Positions 10,617 through 23,200 of a stretch of 64,000 nucleotides of DNA are shown here, one piece after another. Below the pieces are notes generated by a model. That model searched no databases and was not told the DNA's origin. It saw only the letters and a list, made by a program, of their open reading frames with translations. This DNA comes from Adineta vaga (lineage: Eukaryota; Rotifera). Position 1 is the first letter of the stretch, and each line of letters begins with the position of its first letter. The position numbers and the translations under genes are program-made. The stretch lies in NCBI GenBank assembly GCA_021613535.1, contig CP075492.1, positions 5,518,001 through 5,582,000 on the forward strand, read 5' to 3'.

Positions 10617-12534
10617 ATGGCTTTGTTTTCATTTGGATTATTATTCATTGTTGTTTTTATTCTATTATTTTTTCGTTATAAAACATGGATTATGAATTGT
10701 ATTAAAGTCTTGCGTACTTATGAAACAATTCCATGTCCATCGGGAAAATTACCAATATTGGGAAATCTATTAAATTTACCAATAAGTGCATATCGTAAGA
10801 ATGAAACTACCAAAAACAATGAAATATAAAGATCTATTTTTTAGATTTCTCGAAGAAACTTGATTTATTTTATGAAGAGGCGAAAAGTACTGATTTATAT
10901 TGTTTATGGCTTGGAACACATCCATTAATTGCCTTTTTTCATCCAGTTGGACTTGAAGTTTGTTATGAAATTTACAAGACGAAAATAAATGTCTTTTTCT
11001 CCTTTTAGCACTTTTTTGCTAGCTCAAAACATATTACCAAATCATCGGATTATATCTATCTTCATCCATGGTTAAGAACTGGTTTATTAACAAGGTTTGT
11101 CTTTATCTAAATATCAAAGAATGTTGCGTTACATGTCTTTTCTTTTTAGTACGGGTGCTAAATGGAAAAATCGTCGACGAATAATAACACCAGCTTTTCA
11201 TAATACAGATTTATTAAATAATTTCGTTGAAATTTTCAATGAACAAACTGCGATCTTAATTCAACGTTTACAATCAATTCAATCAGAACGAGAAGTCAAT
11301 TTATATCCATATATTGCATCATGTGCTCTAGATATTATTTGTGGTTGGTATTCTACAAAATGGTTTTCCTTCTAAAACTTTATTTCCTTGATATTTTAGA
11401 AGCAGCAATGGGTTTAAGTATTGGTGCACAACAAAAACGAAATTCTGAATATGTCGACGCAGTTTTAAAGTAAATCAAATTTTCATCGAATAAAAAAAAA
11501 CGTTTGTTTGATTTAGATTAACTGATATTATTTTAAAACGTCAACGTATGCCATGGATGTGGCCGGATATAGTATTTCAATTCTTACCTGAAGGACGTGA
11601 ACATGATCGACATTTAAATACTGTTCATCAATTTACAAAAAAAGTTATTGATGATCGTGCACGAGATTTCCATGCGAGTAATATTCAGGGCAAACGTTTA
11701 GCATTTCTTGGTAAAAAGAACTTATTTATCCGTATAAAATTCATCGTTTTGATTTCAGATTTACTTCTTAAACAAATGCATGAAGAACAATTAACACTTC
11801 TCGATATTCAAGAAGAAGTTGATACATTTATGTTTGAAGTAAAAGAAACATTGAACATGTTTGTGTATGTTTTGGACTTTTCGGAATATTTTAGGGACAT
11901 GATACAACTGCTGCGGCAATGAATTTTACTTGTTTTATGATTGCATCACATCCTAAAGTTCAAGAAAAATTACATGAAGAAATTGATCGAGTTTTTGGTA
12001 ATGATCTCAATCGTTCTTGTACAATGGAAGATGTAGATGAATTGAAATATTTGGAATGTGTTATTAAAGAAACACTTCGATTATTTCCGTCTGTTCCATT
12101 CATAGCACGTGAAATTCAAGAAGATTTTACGTATCGTAAGTCTAAGAATACCAACGAATATTTCTTTATATCGATTGTTTTTTTTTGTTATAGATAATCA
12201 TAAGTTATTAAAAGGTTCAACTGCTGTTTTATTTATTTATTACATACATCGTGATCCGAAATATTTTCCTGATCCGGAAAGATTCGATCCGGATCGATTT
12301 CTACCAGAGAATAGTGTTGATCGACCCGCATACGCATTCGTACCATTTTCAGCTGGTTCAAGAAACTGTATTGGTCAACGTTTTGCCTTATTAGAAGAGA
12401 AGATCATTCTTTCATCTATTTTAAGACGATTTAAATTGAAAACATCTCAATTACGAGATGATTTACACCTTTCATTCGAAGTTATTCTTCGTTCTGAAAA
12501 TGGTGCTTTTGTTCAACTTGAAATGCGACAATAA
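10617..12534 (+). CDS. Cytochrome P450, CYP4 (CYP4V-like) clan
   Basis: Nine exons (10617..10794, 10845..10957, 11009..11094, 11150..11343, 11400..11469, 11517..11710, 11759..11838, 11895..12135, 12194..12534) give 498 aa, full length. An N-terminal anchor helix (F-G-L-L-F-I-V-V-F-I-L-L-F-F) places it in the ER membrane. Key motifs are present: C-helix W-K-N-R-R-R; I-helix G-H-D-T-T-A preceded by E-E-V-D-T-F-M-F-E; K-helix E-T-L-R; P-E-R-F; and the heme-binding F-S-A-G-S-R-N-C-I-G with its cysteine. S-T-G-A-K-W and E-V-D-T-F-M-F-E-G-H-D-T-T match the CYP4 family, whose members mostly omega-hydroxylate fatty acids. Substrate is not predictable from sequence. Its stop lies 35 nt before the ZCCHC4 ATG. 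Confidence 0.93.
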
Positions 12535-12545
12535 TTTTTGTAATT

Positions 12546-12557
12546 TCCTTTTTTTAG
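12546..12557 (+). promoter_or_regulatory. Intercistronic splice-acceptor-like site (possible SL trans-splice site)
   Basis: The 35 nt between the P450 stop and the ZCCHC4 ATG contain 'tcctttttttag', a strong polypyrimidine-AG acceptor 12 nt before the ATG. There is no room for a promoter or a normal 3' UTR. Bdelloid rotifers use spliced-leader trans-splicing, which could separate two cistrons here. That reading is an inference. Confidence 0.55.
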
Positions 12558-12569
12558 ATAAATATATTT

Positions 12570-13880
12570 ATGATGAATCAATCAATTGAAGTCGATTTTT
12601 CTGGAGATATTGAAAAAGATCATCCGAAATGTGTACACGGACCAACATTACTATTTCACTCATCAACAGAACATTTCTTTGCTTGTTCAGCTTGCCGAGA
12701 TCGACAAGAATGTGATATTCATATTCCCTATGAAAAAAGGCAGGGTAAATCATCGAAAAAAATCATTGAACAACATCAAATCGAATATAAAAGATATAAA
12801 GAATATATTCAAAATAAACAAAAAAATAGAATTAAATTTAATAAACAATCATCTCTGTAAAATATTCATTAGAAATGTTTTTATCAAACTAATTTTGTTT
12901 CTTTCTTTAGTCATTATTGTTATACTTGTTCTATTACATTTCTTGATAGTAATCAATCTGAACATGTGGATCATCATTATTCGGAAGTTCTAACTCGTCG
13001 ACAATTTCGTCAACCATGTCGTTATCTTCTTCAACCACTTGAAAAAAAGCGAACGAATGCTCAATTTTTCTTCTCACAATCATTTATTGATTATCTTCTC
13101 ACCAAACTTATTCATCAAGGTTCTTGGGATAGTATTATTTGTATTGGCTGTCCAACTATTTTCGAAAATCTTAATCTTCCGAAATATCGACATAAATTTC
13201 GAAGTTATTTACTAGATTATGATCATCGTCTTTGTCCATTTTATTCCATGAAACAAATGCTGATTTATAATATGTTTAATGGACATATTTTTTCAAAGAA
13301 AAAGTTCTTTCAAGAACAATTTTTAGCTACAATCAAAAATTGTTTAGTTATTATTGATCCACCATTTGGTGGTTTTCATCGTGCATTAGCTTATTCAATT
13401 GAAAAACTCTTCTCATCGAATGATATTCAACATAATTTTATTGTTTTCAATCCATATTTTCTCGAAAAATGGATTAATGATGCATTTCCAAATTTGAAAA
13501 TGTTAGATTATAAAGTTGAATATACATCAAATTCATCATTACATTTATGTCGTGGAAAAAAAGGTTCACCTGTTCGAATGTTTACTGACATATGTCCATC
13601 GAAATGTCCACCTTTAGATGAAACAAATTATAAATATTGTTTTGAATGTAATCGTTATACATTATTAACAAATCAACATTGTTTTCAATGTCAATCATGT
13701 ACATCAAAAGATGGATTACCTTATAAACATTGTTCATTATGTCAACGATGTGTCAAAGCAGAAAGAATACATTGTATGAAATGTAATGTATGTCATTTGA
13801 AAGATCAATGTATGACAGAGACAAACAAACGAAAATGTCAAATGTCAGATAATGAAGAAATAAAGAAAAAATTAAAATAA
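12570..13880 (+). CDS. ZCCHC4: ZCCHC4-type 28S rRNA N6-adenosine methyltransferase
   Basis: Two exons (12570..12856, 12911..13880) give 418 aa. An N-terminal GRF-like zinc finger (C-V-H-G-P-T-L-L-F, F-A-C-S-A-C-R-D) is followed by further zinc ligands (H-Y-C-Y-T-C), the block R-Y-L-L-Q-P-L-E-K-K-R-T-N-A-Q, the Rossmann methyltransferase core with catalytic D-P-P-F (V-I-I-D-P-P-F-G-G-F), and a C-terminal Cys/His cluster with repeated CxxC and C-x-x-C-x-K motifs. Human ZCCHC4 makes m6A in 28S rRNA and acts in the nucleolus. This protein is shorter than the human one (about 513 aa) but keeps all zinc and catalytic segments. A second ATG three bases downstream is equally possible as start. Confidence 0.9.
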
Positions 13881-14110
13881 AATTTGTTATGAATTTTATA
13901 AAGGCGTTGAATCTATGTTTATTTATGATGAAATTCAGATGTTCTATTTAGTATTCACATTCATTCTTCGAAAATATAAGATTAAAAAAATAGTTATCTA
14001 TCTACAAGGCACACGAAAAGATAGGCGTGTTGATAATAAAAACAAAATAAAAATGAATGACAGAAAGAAAAAGTGACCGGGATAGAGTATGTTAAATAAA
14101 TTGTTTGAAA

Positions 14111-17100
14111 TTATGAAAATGATTTTAATCGATAGCCAATGGAAATTGATGGACGATTTGTAACTACTTCTCGTCGTAATAGACGATTGTTAGTATTCTC
14201 CATGAAATCATAGGACATTGATGAACGATCTATTATAGAGAAAGATTAGTTTAGGAGAGATGACGGATTTGATTTAGGACTTTGAAGGTTCAGAAAGGAA
14301 TGTTTTAGAATAAATACACACCCTTCAATTTTATTGGCTTTTGGATTGTCGATGTTAATAAAATATATTAATGAAATATTGCTAGTATAAAGTAATGATA
14401 TCCGGATAAGATCAGTATAACATCTCTCTATACCAAAAATGTTCGATTAAATAGAAAGTGATCATATCAATTTGACTTACTCATATGTTTCCTTCTGTAT
14501 CGAATCTATTTTTGATTCGTGTGAATATGTTTGTTAAAAATTACAAAGAGATAAAAAGTGTAGCAGAAGAAAAGCAATGTGCAAATAGATGTAAGTATGT
14601 ACAGATCTTATTTAACTCAACAAACCTGAACGTTGTCGAAACATAGTGGCTGCACTTTTTGTTCGTATCAATGGATCAAATGATAGATTAGTTGTAGCAA
14701 TAGGTGTTCTAGTTGACCCATTTGCTGATAATTGTGGCATAACATTTGTTTGAAGATTTGAACGATTTGTTTGAGGAATTATTTCAGATGTACGTAAGGC
14801 TTGTTGATAACGATTGTATCGTGGGCCATTTTGAGCTGAAAGTATCTAGACGAGAAAGAAGAAAACGACTAAAAAATTCAGGAATATCAAATGGTGGAGA
14901 GTGCTAACTTTGTCATCGAAGATGTGTGCATTACGTACCGATCGAGGTTCGAATTTTGGTTGTTGAGATGGAAAATAATGGTGAAATACTTGACTACTTA
15001 CAACATTGGTAGAATAATGACGATTGACTTGTGTATTTGGTAATTTTGGACTAGCATACTGAACAAGAGAGATATTGTGAGTTGAATCAATTCCATCTAC
15101 CTGAGGCTAGAAATAATAAAGATTCTCATGATTGAGAATCTAATAGCAATTCAAAATTGATGTATTTTTACACCCACACCCACACCCTCACAACTATAGC
15201 TATCTAAAGTAGTTCATAATGAAACAAATGGTACTAACCATACTATTACGTTGTGTATATGAATCTGGCACAACATCAGGAGGTGGTGGAAAGTTTGGCA
15301 TTACACCATTCGAATTAATTAACATTCGATGGCATAAATCGTTAATACCTTTCATAAATTTATATAAAATGAATCATTTTTCTTACAAAAATAAATGATC
15401 ACCTACCCATTCCTCGAACAAGTGTTTCTCGATGTTTCAATGATAACAATCGTTCCATTTCTTCACTTTCTTCAATATCTAAAGGTTTTGTTGTATCGAT
15501 ATCTGATTGATTTGGTGGAATGGATGTACCCATATTCTATATGAATAGTAATTCATATTTTTCATGCGAAGAAATCAAACTAATTCGAAGTTCTTACAAC
15601 AGTCAGACGTTTGAATTGTATTCGATTAATTGATAAACTTCGTGATGATCTCACTACTGGTAAAATGCGTTTTCCTGGACTTTCTCCATAGGCTTCTTTG
15701 ACGTTATTTATACTTGCATTGAGAGCAGGTTTATTATTTTTTATGAAATTCAGTTTATCTTGTTTCTTTTGTAATTCATCAATTTGTGCTCTAAATAAAG
15801 AATCGTATAAACTCACTGAAATATTCTTCACTAGTAGAACTTGATCTAGTATCTCAATTTTCATCAATTACTTTGCTAATTCACTTCTTGCTTTTGATGC
15901 TACTGTTTCTGAGTAAAGTGTGCCTGCTTGTAAAAAGTATTTCTCATAAATTTCCATTACTTCTGGTAATGGATAAATTCTTCGATAATTTCCCATATGT
16001 TCATCTTCCCATTTTTCAATTTCTTTTTGCCATTGTTGAGCTAGATCTTCTTGTTCTTCACGAAATTTATTATCTTTTTTATTACTTTTTTGAAAAAGTC
16101 TTTCACGAACACGACGTTTTTCTTCTTCAACAAAACGTCTCTTATCCGCAGCAGGCATATTTAATAAAAGTATCGTATCATAGATCAATGCATCTTTAAT
16201 ATCACGATCTAATTTAGAATCCGTAGTAAAACTTGGAGAATGATTAACCTTGAAAAAGATGAAATAGATAGATTAATTTCAGATGTCTTTTTCTTTTTCT
16301 AATTTTACTTCAAGAACATGAGGTTTCAATTTTCGATCAAGTAATATATCAAAACCAAGTATTTCAAAACAAGCACTACCACGATAATGATGAGGAAAAC
16401 AGGCACGATAGTTATGTTTCAGAACTGAATGAGCAGAGATAAGTGTTTTTATAATAATATCATCAATATCTGCCCAAAGTTTATTTATATCATAACCATG
16501 ATCGACTAACCAACGATTGATCGTCGTTGTTCGACTAGATGATGATGATGATGATAACAAAACACTAAAATAGTTCTATCTAGATATTTTTGATCACTTA
16601 CCGTTTAGTACCAGTGTCTTCATCACGAATGAAATCATCTGAACGTTTTTGAATGGCATAATTTGTTAAATGCATAAAAATATCTCTCTAAAATCAAATC
16701 GGAAGGTTTTTTTCAACTTTTCAAAAGATAATTTAACATACACAATTAGAACTGGATGGTTCTTCATAACCATGAGTAGTAAAACGAGCTAAACCATCTT
16801 TATAAACAAAGATTCGAAATGGATCACAAGATGTGACAGCAACATAAACACGGAAATCAAATTTAAAACCATCGACTAAAAATGGCTACGAGACAACCCC
16901 AAAAAAAGAAAAAAAGAACATTTCAAATATCAATCAACACTTCTTTTACCCGATTTACATATACTTGCACAACAAAATTATCACTCCTTGAAAATACAAT
17001 ATGTAAGACATAATCAAATTTTGATTGTATTTCAATTCTTACGGTTTGATATCTCGCGAAGGATTTTTAGTGAGAAATATTCCTCGACCTTGACAACCGA

Positions 17101-17994
17101 CATCAGGTTTGGAAATGTATGTTCTATGTTTTTTCTCAGTAAAATATTTCGCAAAATCACTATAACTATAAAATCGAAGAAAATGAATGAATGAATGAAT
17201 GAATGGATCAGATAATGTGCTAACATACTCAGCTGGAAGACACCATGCTTTTGGATAGAATGAATATTCTTTTGGAAACATTTTTTGCATACGTGACATA
17301 TTTCTTGTTAAGAAATCTTTTCGACAGATTTCACTCATACCAGGAAAATGATTGATTTTCTATTTATTGATTAGAATAAACACATGTTTTTTCTTCACGC
17401 AAATCTCTCATCTTACCTGCCATTTTTTCATCTGTGCTACTCTTTCAATGCCAACACTTGCATCTGTCCAAAAGATATTCCAATCATCTTCTTCATCAAC
17501 TTCACGAAAATTCAATAATTTCGATGCTCGTCGTACACAATCATATTTACACATGGATAAACAGATAAAATATAATCTAGAAATGATATTTCTTTTCGAG
17601 ATTTGATTAATCATTAAAATAAATATCTATACCTTTTACGTTTTCTCTTGTTGGTTTGTTCTTTTCTATCATCGTCAGTTAATTCCGATACAGATGATTT
17701 CAATGTTCTTGATACAGCTGTTTGATCATCGTCATCGTCATCATCGGATTCTCCTACTTCTTCTAAACATATAAAAAAGCGAATTAAATAACAATCAAAT
17801 AAAAGAATGCTTTTACCAAAATCTTTCGGTACTGATGTCGGAATATCAATTGTATCTTCATCGTCATATAAAGTTAATTCATTTGTTCTTGCTCCTCCGT
17901 ATGTTGTCGATGGCATATCATCGGATGATGCTGATGAAGAATCATCACTCGATTCACTGGAACTATTTCTTTCTTGTCGTGGTACAATTGGCAT
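14111..17994 (-). CDS. Tubulin polyglutamylase, TTLL6/TTLL13-like
   Basis: Sixteen exons, complement(14111..14229, 14626..14845, 14939..15106, 15239..15348, 15407..15536, 15598..15790, 15872..16248, 16309..16564, 16602..16687, 16742..16885, 16950..16986, 17043..17165, 17229..17359, 17417..17576, 17633..17762, 17817..17994), give 853 aa. An acidic Ser/Asp-rich N-terminus leads into the TTL fold: W-N-I-F-W-T-D, K-I-N-H-F-P-G-M-S-E-I, the ATP-binding K-P-D-V-G-C-Q-G-R-G-I-F, D-G-F-K-F-D-F-R-V-Y-V, H-L-T-N-Y-A, and the metal-binding L-E-V-N-H-S-P-S-F. A basic helical region follows, as in autonomous polyglutamylases that dock on microtubules. These enzymes add glutamate chains to tubulin tails, mostly in cilia. 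The C-terminus is long and low-complexity. The intron at 16565-16601 is only 37 nt; that at 14230-14625 is unusually long (396 nt). Confidence 0.93.
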
Positions 17995-18566
17995 TTTGTT
18001 GTCTTTAAATAACAAAATCAAACTCATAGAACATTCAATGCTTACAACCGAGAGCTATTTCATTCAAGGGAAAAAAAAAGGATTTCAATAGAAATCGATT
18101 TCTTCGTCTGTTCTTTTTCTTAATTTGAATACCGAACAATGACAGACATACTATAATGGATTTTTTGATATTTTCATTTCATAATTCCGTGTACACAACT
18201 TGATTGATACCTTTCAAAAACATGTCTCTTGCTTTCGTACTGTCTTACATTATTCGACGAGAAGAAAAAAAACGTCGGAGAGGAGTCATATTATAAATTC
18301 ACTTTCTCAGATTTGAATCGAACAATAGTGTTTACTGCAAAAGTTCATTTACGTATAAAGAAGAAAAAGAAAATCGTCGCCCAATATGTAAATAAGTTAT
18401 TAAGAAACCATTTTCTCGTCAATTCAATCGATTTTGTTTGCTTAGCGACTACCTGTAAAAGCTGACAAAGGGAATGATTGAGAGACATCTATGTTTTGTA
18501 CTTCGGAAAAACAATTGAAAAGTACATGTGTTTTCTATTTTATTATGAAGAGATTGTTTTTCAACA
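17995..18566. other. Intergenic; probable 5' UTR intron of the TTLL gene
   Basis: On the minus strand a donor 'gtaagc' near 18047 and an acceptor 'atttaaag' just before the TTLL ATG suggest a 5' UTR intron. Beyond that I see only AT-rich sequence; the 78-codon plus-strand frame at 18229-18465 has no homology or coding character. Confidence 0.4.
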
Positions 18567-19112
18567 TCAGAGTCCAGTTTTAATATTGGATCGAGTATGA
18601 GGTGGAAATTTTTCGTGATGATGTCCAAAAAATGCTTTTAATTGTTGTTGATAATAATAATCTGCGAAAGATAAGCGTCGTCGAGTATGCAAGTCATTTT
18701 CAATTGGTTTGTCAGTCAAAATTTGAAGAAGACTTGAAGATTTAGTAGTATGAAGAGTAGAATCAGTGGTTGTTTCGACGGATAAGAGATGATGCATTTC
18801 CCCATCTTGAACTGATGCAGGACGAAATTTTGGATGAATCAAAAGATTTTTTGGGCGATTATGAAGTTGCGGACGACTATTTTTACTATACGATGTAGTA
18901 ATTGGTACATTATGTGGATGTACTTGTTGAGGATGAGATGAATTTGAATGACTGATGGTATGATGCGGAACAGATGTAATGTTATTTAAATGATTTACTT
19001 GTTGAGAGGAAATACTATGTGATGCATCATTCGATTGAGAATTGAACGTTTCAGTTGCTGAGATAATATTGAAAACGTGATAAAAACTAACAAGGACAAG
19101 TATACTCTTCAT
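18567..19112 (-). CDS. Small secreted His/Ser/Asn-rich protein, possible prohormone
   Basis: A single exon of 181 aa from the ATG at 19112, chosen because it starts a classic signal peptide (M-K-S-I-L-V-L-V-S-F-Y-H-V-F-N-I-I-S-A); an ATG 24 nt upstream is also in frame. The body is rich in His, Ser, Asn, Thr and Gln and shows no domain. Near the C-terminus a tribasic R-R-R site precedes L-S-F-A-D-Y-Y-Y-Q-Q-Q-L-K-A-F-F-G, and further single basic sites follow. Signal peptide, low-complexity spacer and a basic cleavage site before a distinct C-terminal block are the outline of a neuropeptide precursor, but there is no repeated peptide and no amidation G-K/R signal. I do not recognise a family. 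Confidence 0.55.
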   Translation of the reverse strand: MKSILVLVSFYHVFNIISATETFNSQSNDASHSISSQQVNHLNNITSVPHHTISHSNSSHPQQVHPHNVPITTSYSKNSRPQLHNRPKNLLIHPKFRPASVQDGEMHHLLSVETTTDSTLHTTKSSSLLQILTDKPIENDLHTRRRLSFADYYYQQQLKAFFGHHHEKFPPHTRSNIKTGL

Positions 19113-20289
19113 GATACTGTCTTTTGTGTACGACACAATTTTCTAATGACTTGTTCTGCCTTTTCTGTGGGAGAAAGTCGATGATTTATACAAGCTGTGA
19201 CATCGATTGAAGAATACTAATGCGTAGGATGGTACATAATTTCACGAATAAATATAGTTATGAAATTATTGTATCACATTCAAAAGAAAATAATTGTTCA
19301 TGATAATTATATTTGATGTATTCGTTCTTTACCATATTGTCATGATGAAGATTTAAAATAATATGCCTTGTTCGAAATTTTGGATATGAATTCAACATAA
19401 AATAAATGACTATTTTCACTACGATAAAAGATAGTAGTGTAATCATTGTTATGCTACAATTTCTAGTGTGTTAGAATGAAGGGGAGCGATACTTTTTCGG
19501 AACAGTGTTTTACAAATGAGGTGACGGTATTGAAAGATAAATAAATATATTTCTCTGACGTAGAAAAGAAATTATTATAATAGTTAATAAATAGGGCATT
19601 TTATGTATTCCCTAGAAGCTTTTAAATAATGAAATGATCTGTCGTTCATTGCAGGAAGGAGTAATTGGATAATTCATATCATTAGATTCGTCTATCGAAA
19701 TATTGCTACCATGATATCTTGGAAAAAAACCGGTTCTGCCGAATTTTAATCGTCGATGAACTAGGGTAAAAGAGAGAAACTTCGATAAGAATTCTAATAT
19801 TTAATTATTTATTATATTTTGCTTGAAAACAAAAGACGTCAGAAAAGTAGAATGAAAAGCTTTTTCATTTACAAAACAAAAACAACTACTTAATATATTA
19901 AACAAGGGAAAAGTACTTTCTTTCGAAGTAGCAAAAATTAAGTGCAGAATCTTTTCATATTGCATATTATGAGATATTACTTGATTGAAAAACAAACAAA
20001 CGATACCGTTAATTTCGCATCACTAACTGCAATTGTCACTCTGCCAAGCAATAAAAAAGAAAAAAGAAAAGATTTCATTCGTAACAAAATTAATCTAGAG
20101 AAGAGAACACCTTTTTCTGAAGAGCAGATGTCCTATAGCATTTCCTTGATTGTATATTTCTTCTGCTCAAAAATTATTCTTTAGCGCGTCAAAATATCGA
20201 ACATATATACGTAGAATATCATATCCCTATCGAGTGTTCTGACTGATAATTTTCTTCTTATCAGATTCATTATTTTTAGATAATTGAAA
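19113..20289. other. Intergenic region, divergent promoters, nothing else recognised
   Basis: About 1.2 kb between the small secreted protein gene and the large polycystin gene, which point away from each other. Only short frames occur (for example 62 codons on the minus strand at 19258-19446); none has homology or an exon-like context. Confidence 0.45.
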
Positions 20290-23200
20290 ATGATATTTTT
20301 CCTTGTTTTTAATGTATGGTTGTTGATGACAATCAGTAGACATACGTCAGGTCAGTATTTAACGAAATAATTTTTCAGGGTAGTTTCTCTCATATACAAA
20401 CATATCACAGATTTTATTATAACCTAAATTTATTGAAATCTTTTTTTTTATCTTATCTAGCAATTTCGTACAATCAACCGAAATTTTGTCCGAATGCAAC
20501 GTGGAACATATCGGCAATAACTTTTGCGAGTGTTGCTGCAGTTGGTGTAGATCCATATGGTATTTTTGTTGATAAAAACAATACTGTCTATGTTGCTAAT
20601 CGACAGAAAAATGTCATTGTTGTATGGCAAGATGGAAATGCTGTTCCTATAAAAAATATATCGACAAATTTGAACACTCCAGCCAGTGTATTCGTTTCCG
20701 ATAATTATGATATTTATATTGATAATGGATTTTCAAATAATCAAGTGACAAAATGGTCAGCTAATTCATCGATGATGAGTCCAGAAATGTATATGTGCGG
20801 CTCGTGTTATGGTCTTTTTATTGATATTAATAATAATCTTTATTGTTCAATGTATACGAGAAATAAAGTTATTTCCAAATCATTATTAACACATTTAGTC
20901 CAATGGAATGTTGTTGCCGGTACAGGTGCTGCTGGAGCAACATCAATTACTCTCAACGTTCCTCGTGGAATTTTTGTCGATAGTAATCTTAATTTATATG
21001 TAGCTGATAGTACCAATGCTCGAATTCAAAAATTTCCATCAGGACAATTGACTGGAACAACAGTAGCAGGAGCTGCAGCAGCAGGAACTATTACACTCGT
21101 GAATCCGACTGGTGTTATTCTTGATGGTGACGGATATCTTTTTATTGCTGATACTAACAATAATCGAATTATTGCATCAGGATTATATGGTTTTTATTGT
21201 ATAGCTGGATGCACGAAAGCGGCTGGTGCAACATCGGTTCTATTAAATAAACCAATAACTCTTAGTTTTGATACTTATGGAAATATTTTGGTTACTGATC
21301 AAGATAATAACAGAGTACAAAAATTTCTTTTAGTGACACAATTATGCGGTAAACAAATTAAATTTGCGCTTCTCTTTTTTTCCGGCATTAGTGAGAAGCG
21401 AAAGAGTAGAGTTTATTTATTTTTGGAAGATTTGAATGACCTAAGAGTATATAAATCTATTGATTTTTACAAAGTATTAATCGTCTTCACTATGATTATA
21501 GACTCAGTTGTCATAAATATTTCTTTTCATTGTAGGTGAAACTACTACGACTACAATGATGACAAGTATTGAAAATATATATTCTTTCTTATCATGTGTT
21601 CTATCGTCGATCATTTTATCACTTTTTAGTTTCAACGGCGACAAATATCATTCAATCAACTTCATCATCGTCTACATCTTCACTTTACGGTAACATATTC
21701 AATAAAATGCATGTTAAATAAGAGGATGATAACTTGAGAGGTCGACTATTTTATTGCATGTATAAATTAAAAGCAAGGATACATTGAGAATTTCTATATC
21801 AAACTATCACAAGTCTCCGACATTACTAGAGAACTTCTATCGCAGAGATTTAGGCGTACGTTCTTTCAAATTCTTATTGTCAAACAATTCTAAGATCAAC
21901 GATAATGAATATAAGAGACGGGTGTGAACATCCACGAAAACGTTATGGAAGGAGTTAATGTATAAGGCAAGAGGACCCTACTTTTTTATTCACTCATCCT
22001 TTCGTTCACACTCTCACCGATATTTACTGTACGTCTTGACGAAAAAAATTTAATTTATGCGTTCTTTTCATGTGCTTTTTCAGTTACATCATATAATCAG
22101 CCAGAACTTAGTACTTCTGCTATATGGAATGGTAATGGAATAACGTTCGCTACTACTACTGTCATTGGCGCCACTCCATTTGGTATTTTTGTTAGTAAGA
22201 ATAATACTATTTACGTGGCTAATCGTGCAAATAGTCGAATATGTATATGGTCAGAAGGAAATAGTACACCTATCTGCATCACGAATGGATTAAATCTTCC
22301 TTATAGCGTCTTCGTTACAGTGTATGGCGATATGTATGTTGATAATGGAAATACGAATAGTCGAGTTGATAAGTGGTCACCAAATGGAACATCATATGGC
22401 GCGGCAATGTCTGTTACAAATCCATGTTATGGTCTTTTTATCGATATTATGAATAATTTATATTGTTCTATGGATGCAGCTGATCAAGTTGTAATGAAAT
22501 CATTACAAAGTAATTCATCTATGTGGATAGTAGCAGCAGGAACAGATTGTTCTGGATCAACATCAAATACACTTACAAATCCGCGTGGAATATTTGTCGA
22601 TACTGATCTTAGTTTGTATGTAGCTGATTGTGGAAATGATCGAGTTCAAAAATTTTTATCACAACAAATCGATGGCATAACAGTAGCAGGAAGTTCAACG
22701 ACAATTACACTTGATTGTCCGAGTGATGTTATACTCGATGGAAACGGATATCTCTTCATCGTTGATAGTAACAATGATCGAATTGTTGCATCTGGACCTG
22801 GCAATAGTTTTCGATGTATAGTAGGATGTTCGACTGTCGTTGGCTCAACTTCCAGTCAACTAAATAATCCAACAACAATGAGCTTCGATAGTTATGGAAA
22901 CATATATGTTGTCGATAGTACTAATGCTCGAATACAGAAATTTCTATTAATACCAAATACAACCTATCGTAAGTATAAATAGAATGCAGAATAAGACTTC
23001 TTTGATTCGAATTCTATCTTCTTATGACAACGTCGGTGTTTATCTAAACATTATGCTTTTTTAAATTAACAATGAAATTTCATTTATTTAGCTTATTCAT
23101 TCAATCAGCCAACTTTATGTCCATTTGTTACTTGGTCTATAAATGGAACTACTTTTGCTAACATCACATTGATTGGAGTAACTCCTTTTGGTGTTTTTGT

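Noticed and set aside
15791-15871. Shorter alternative intron (55 nt) in the TTLL gene ending at 'atatttcag'
   Set aside because: It leads directly to an in-frame stop; the 81-nt version continues the conserved helical region.
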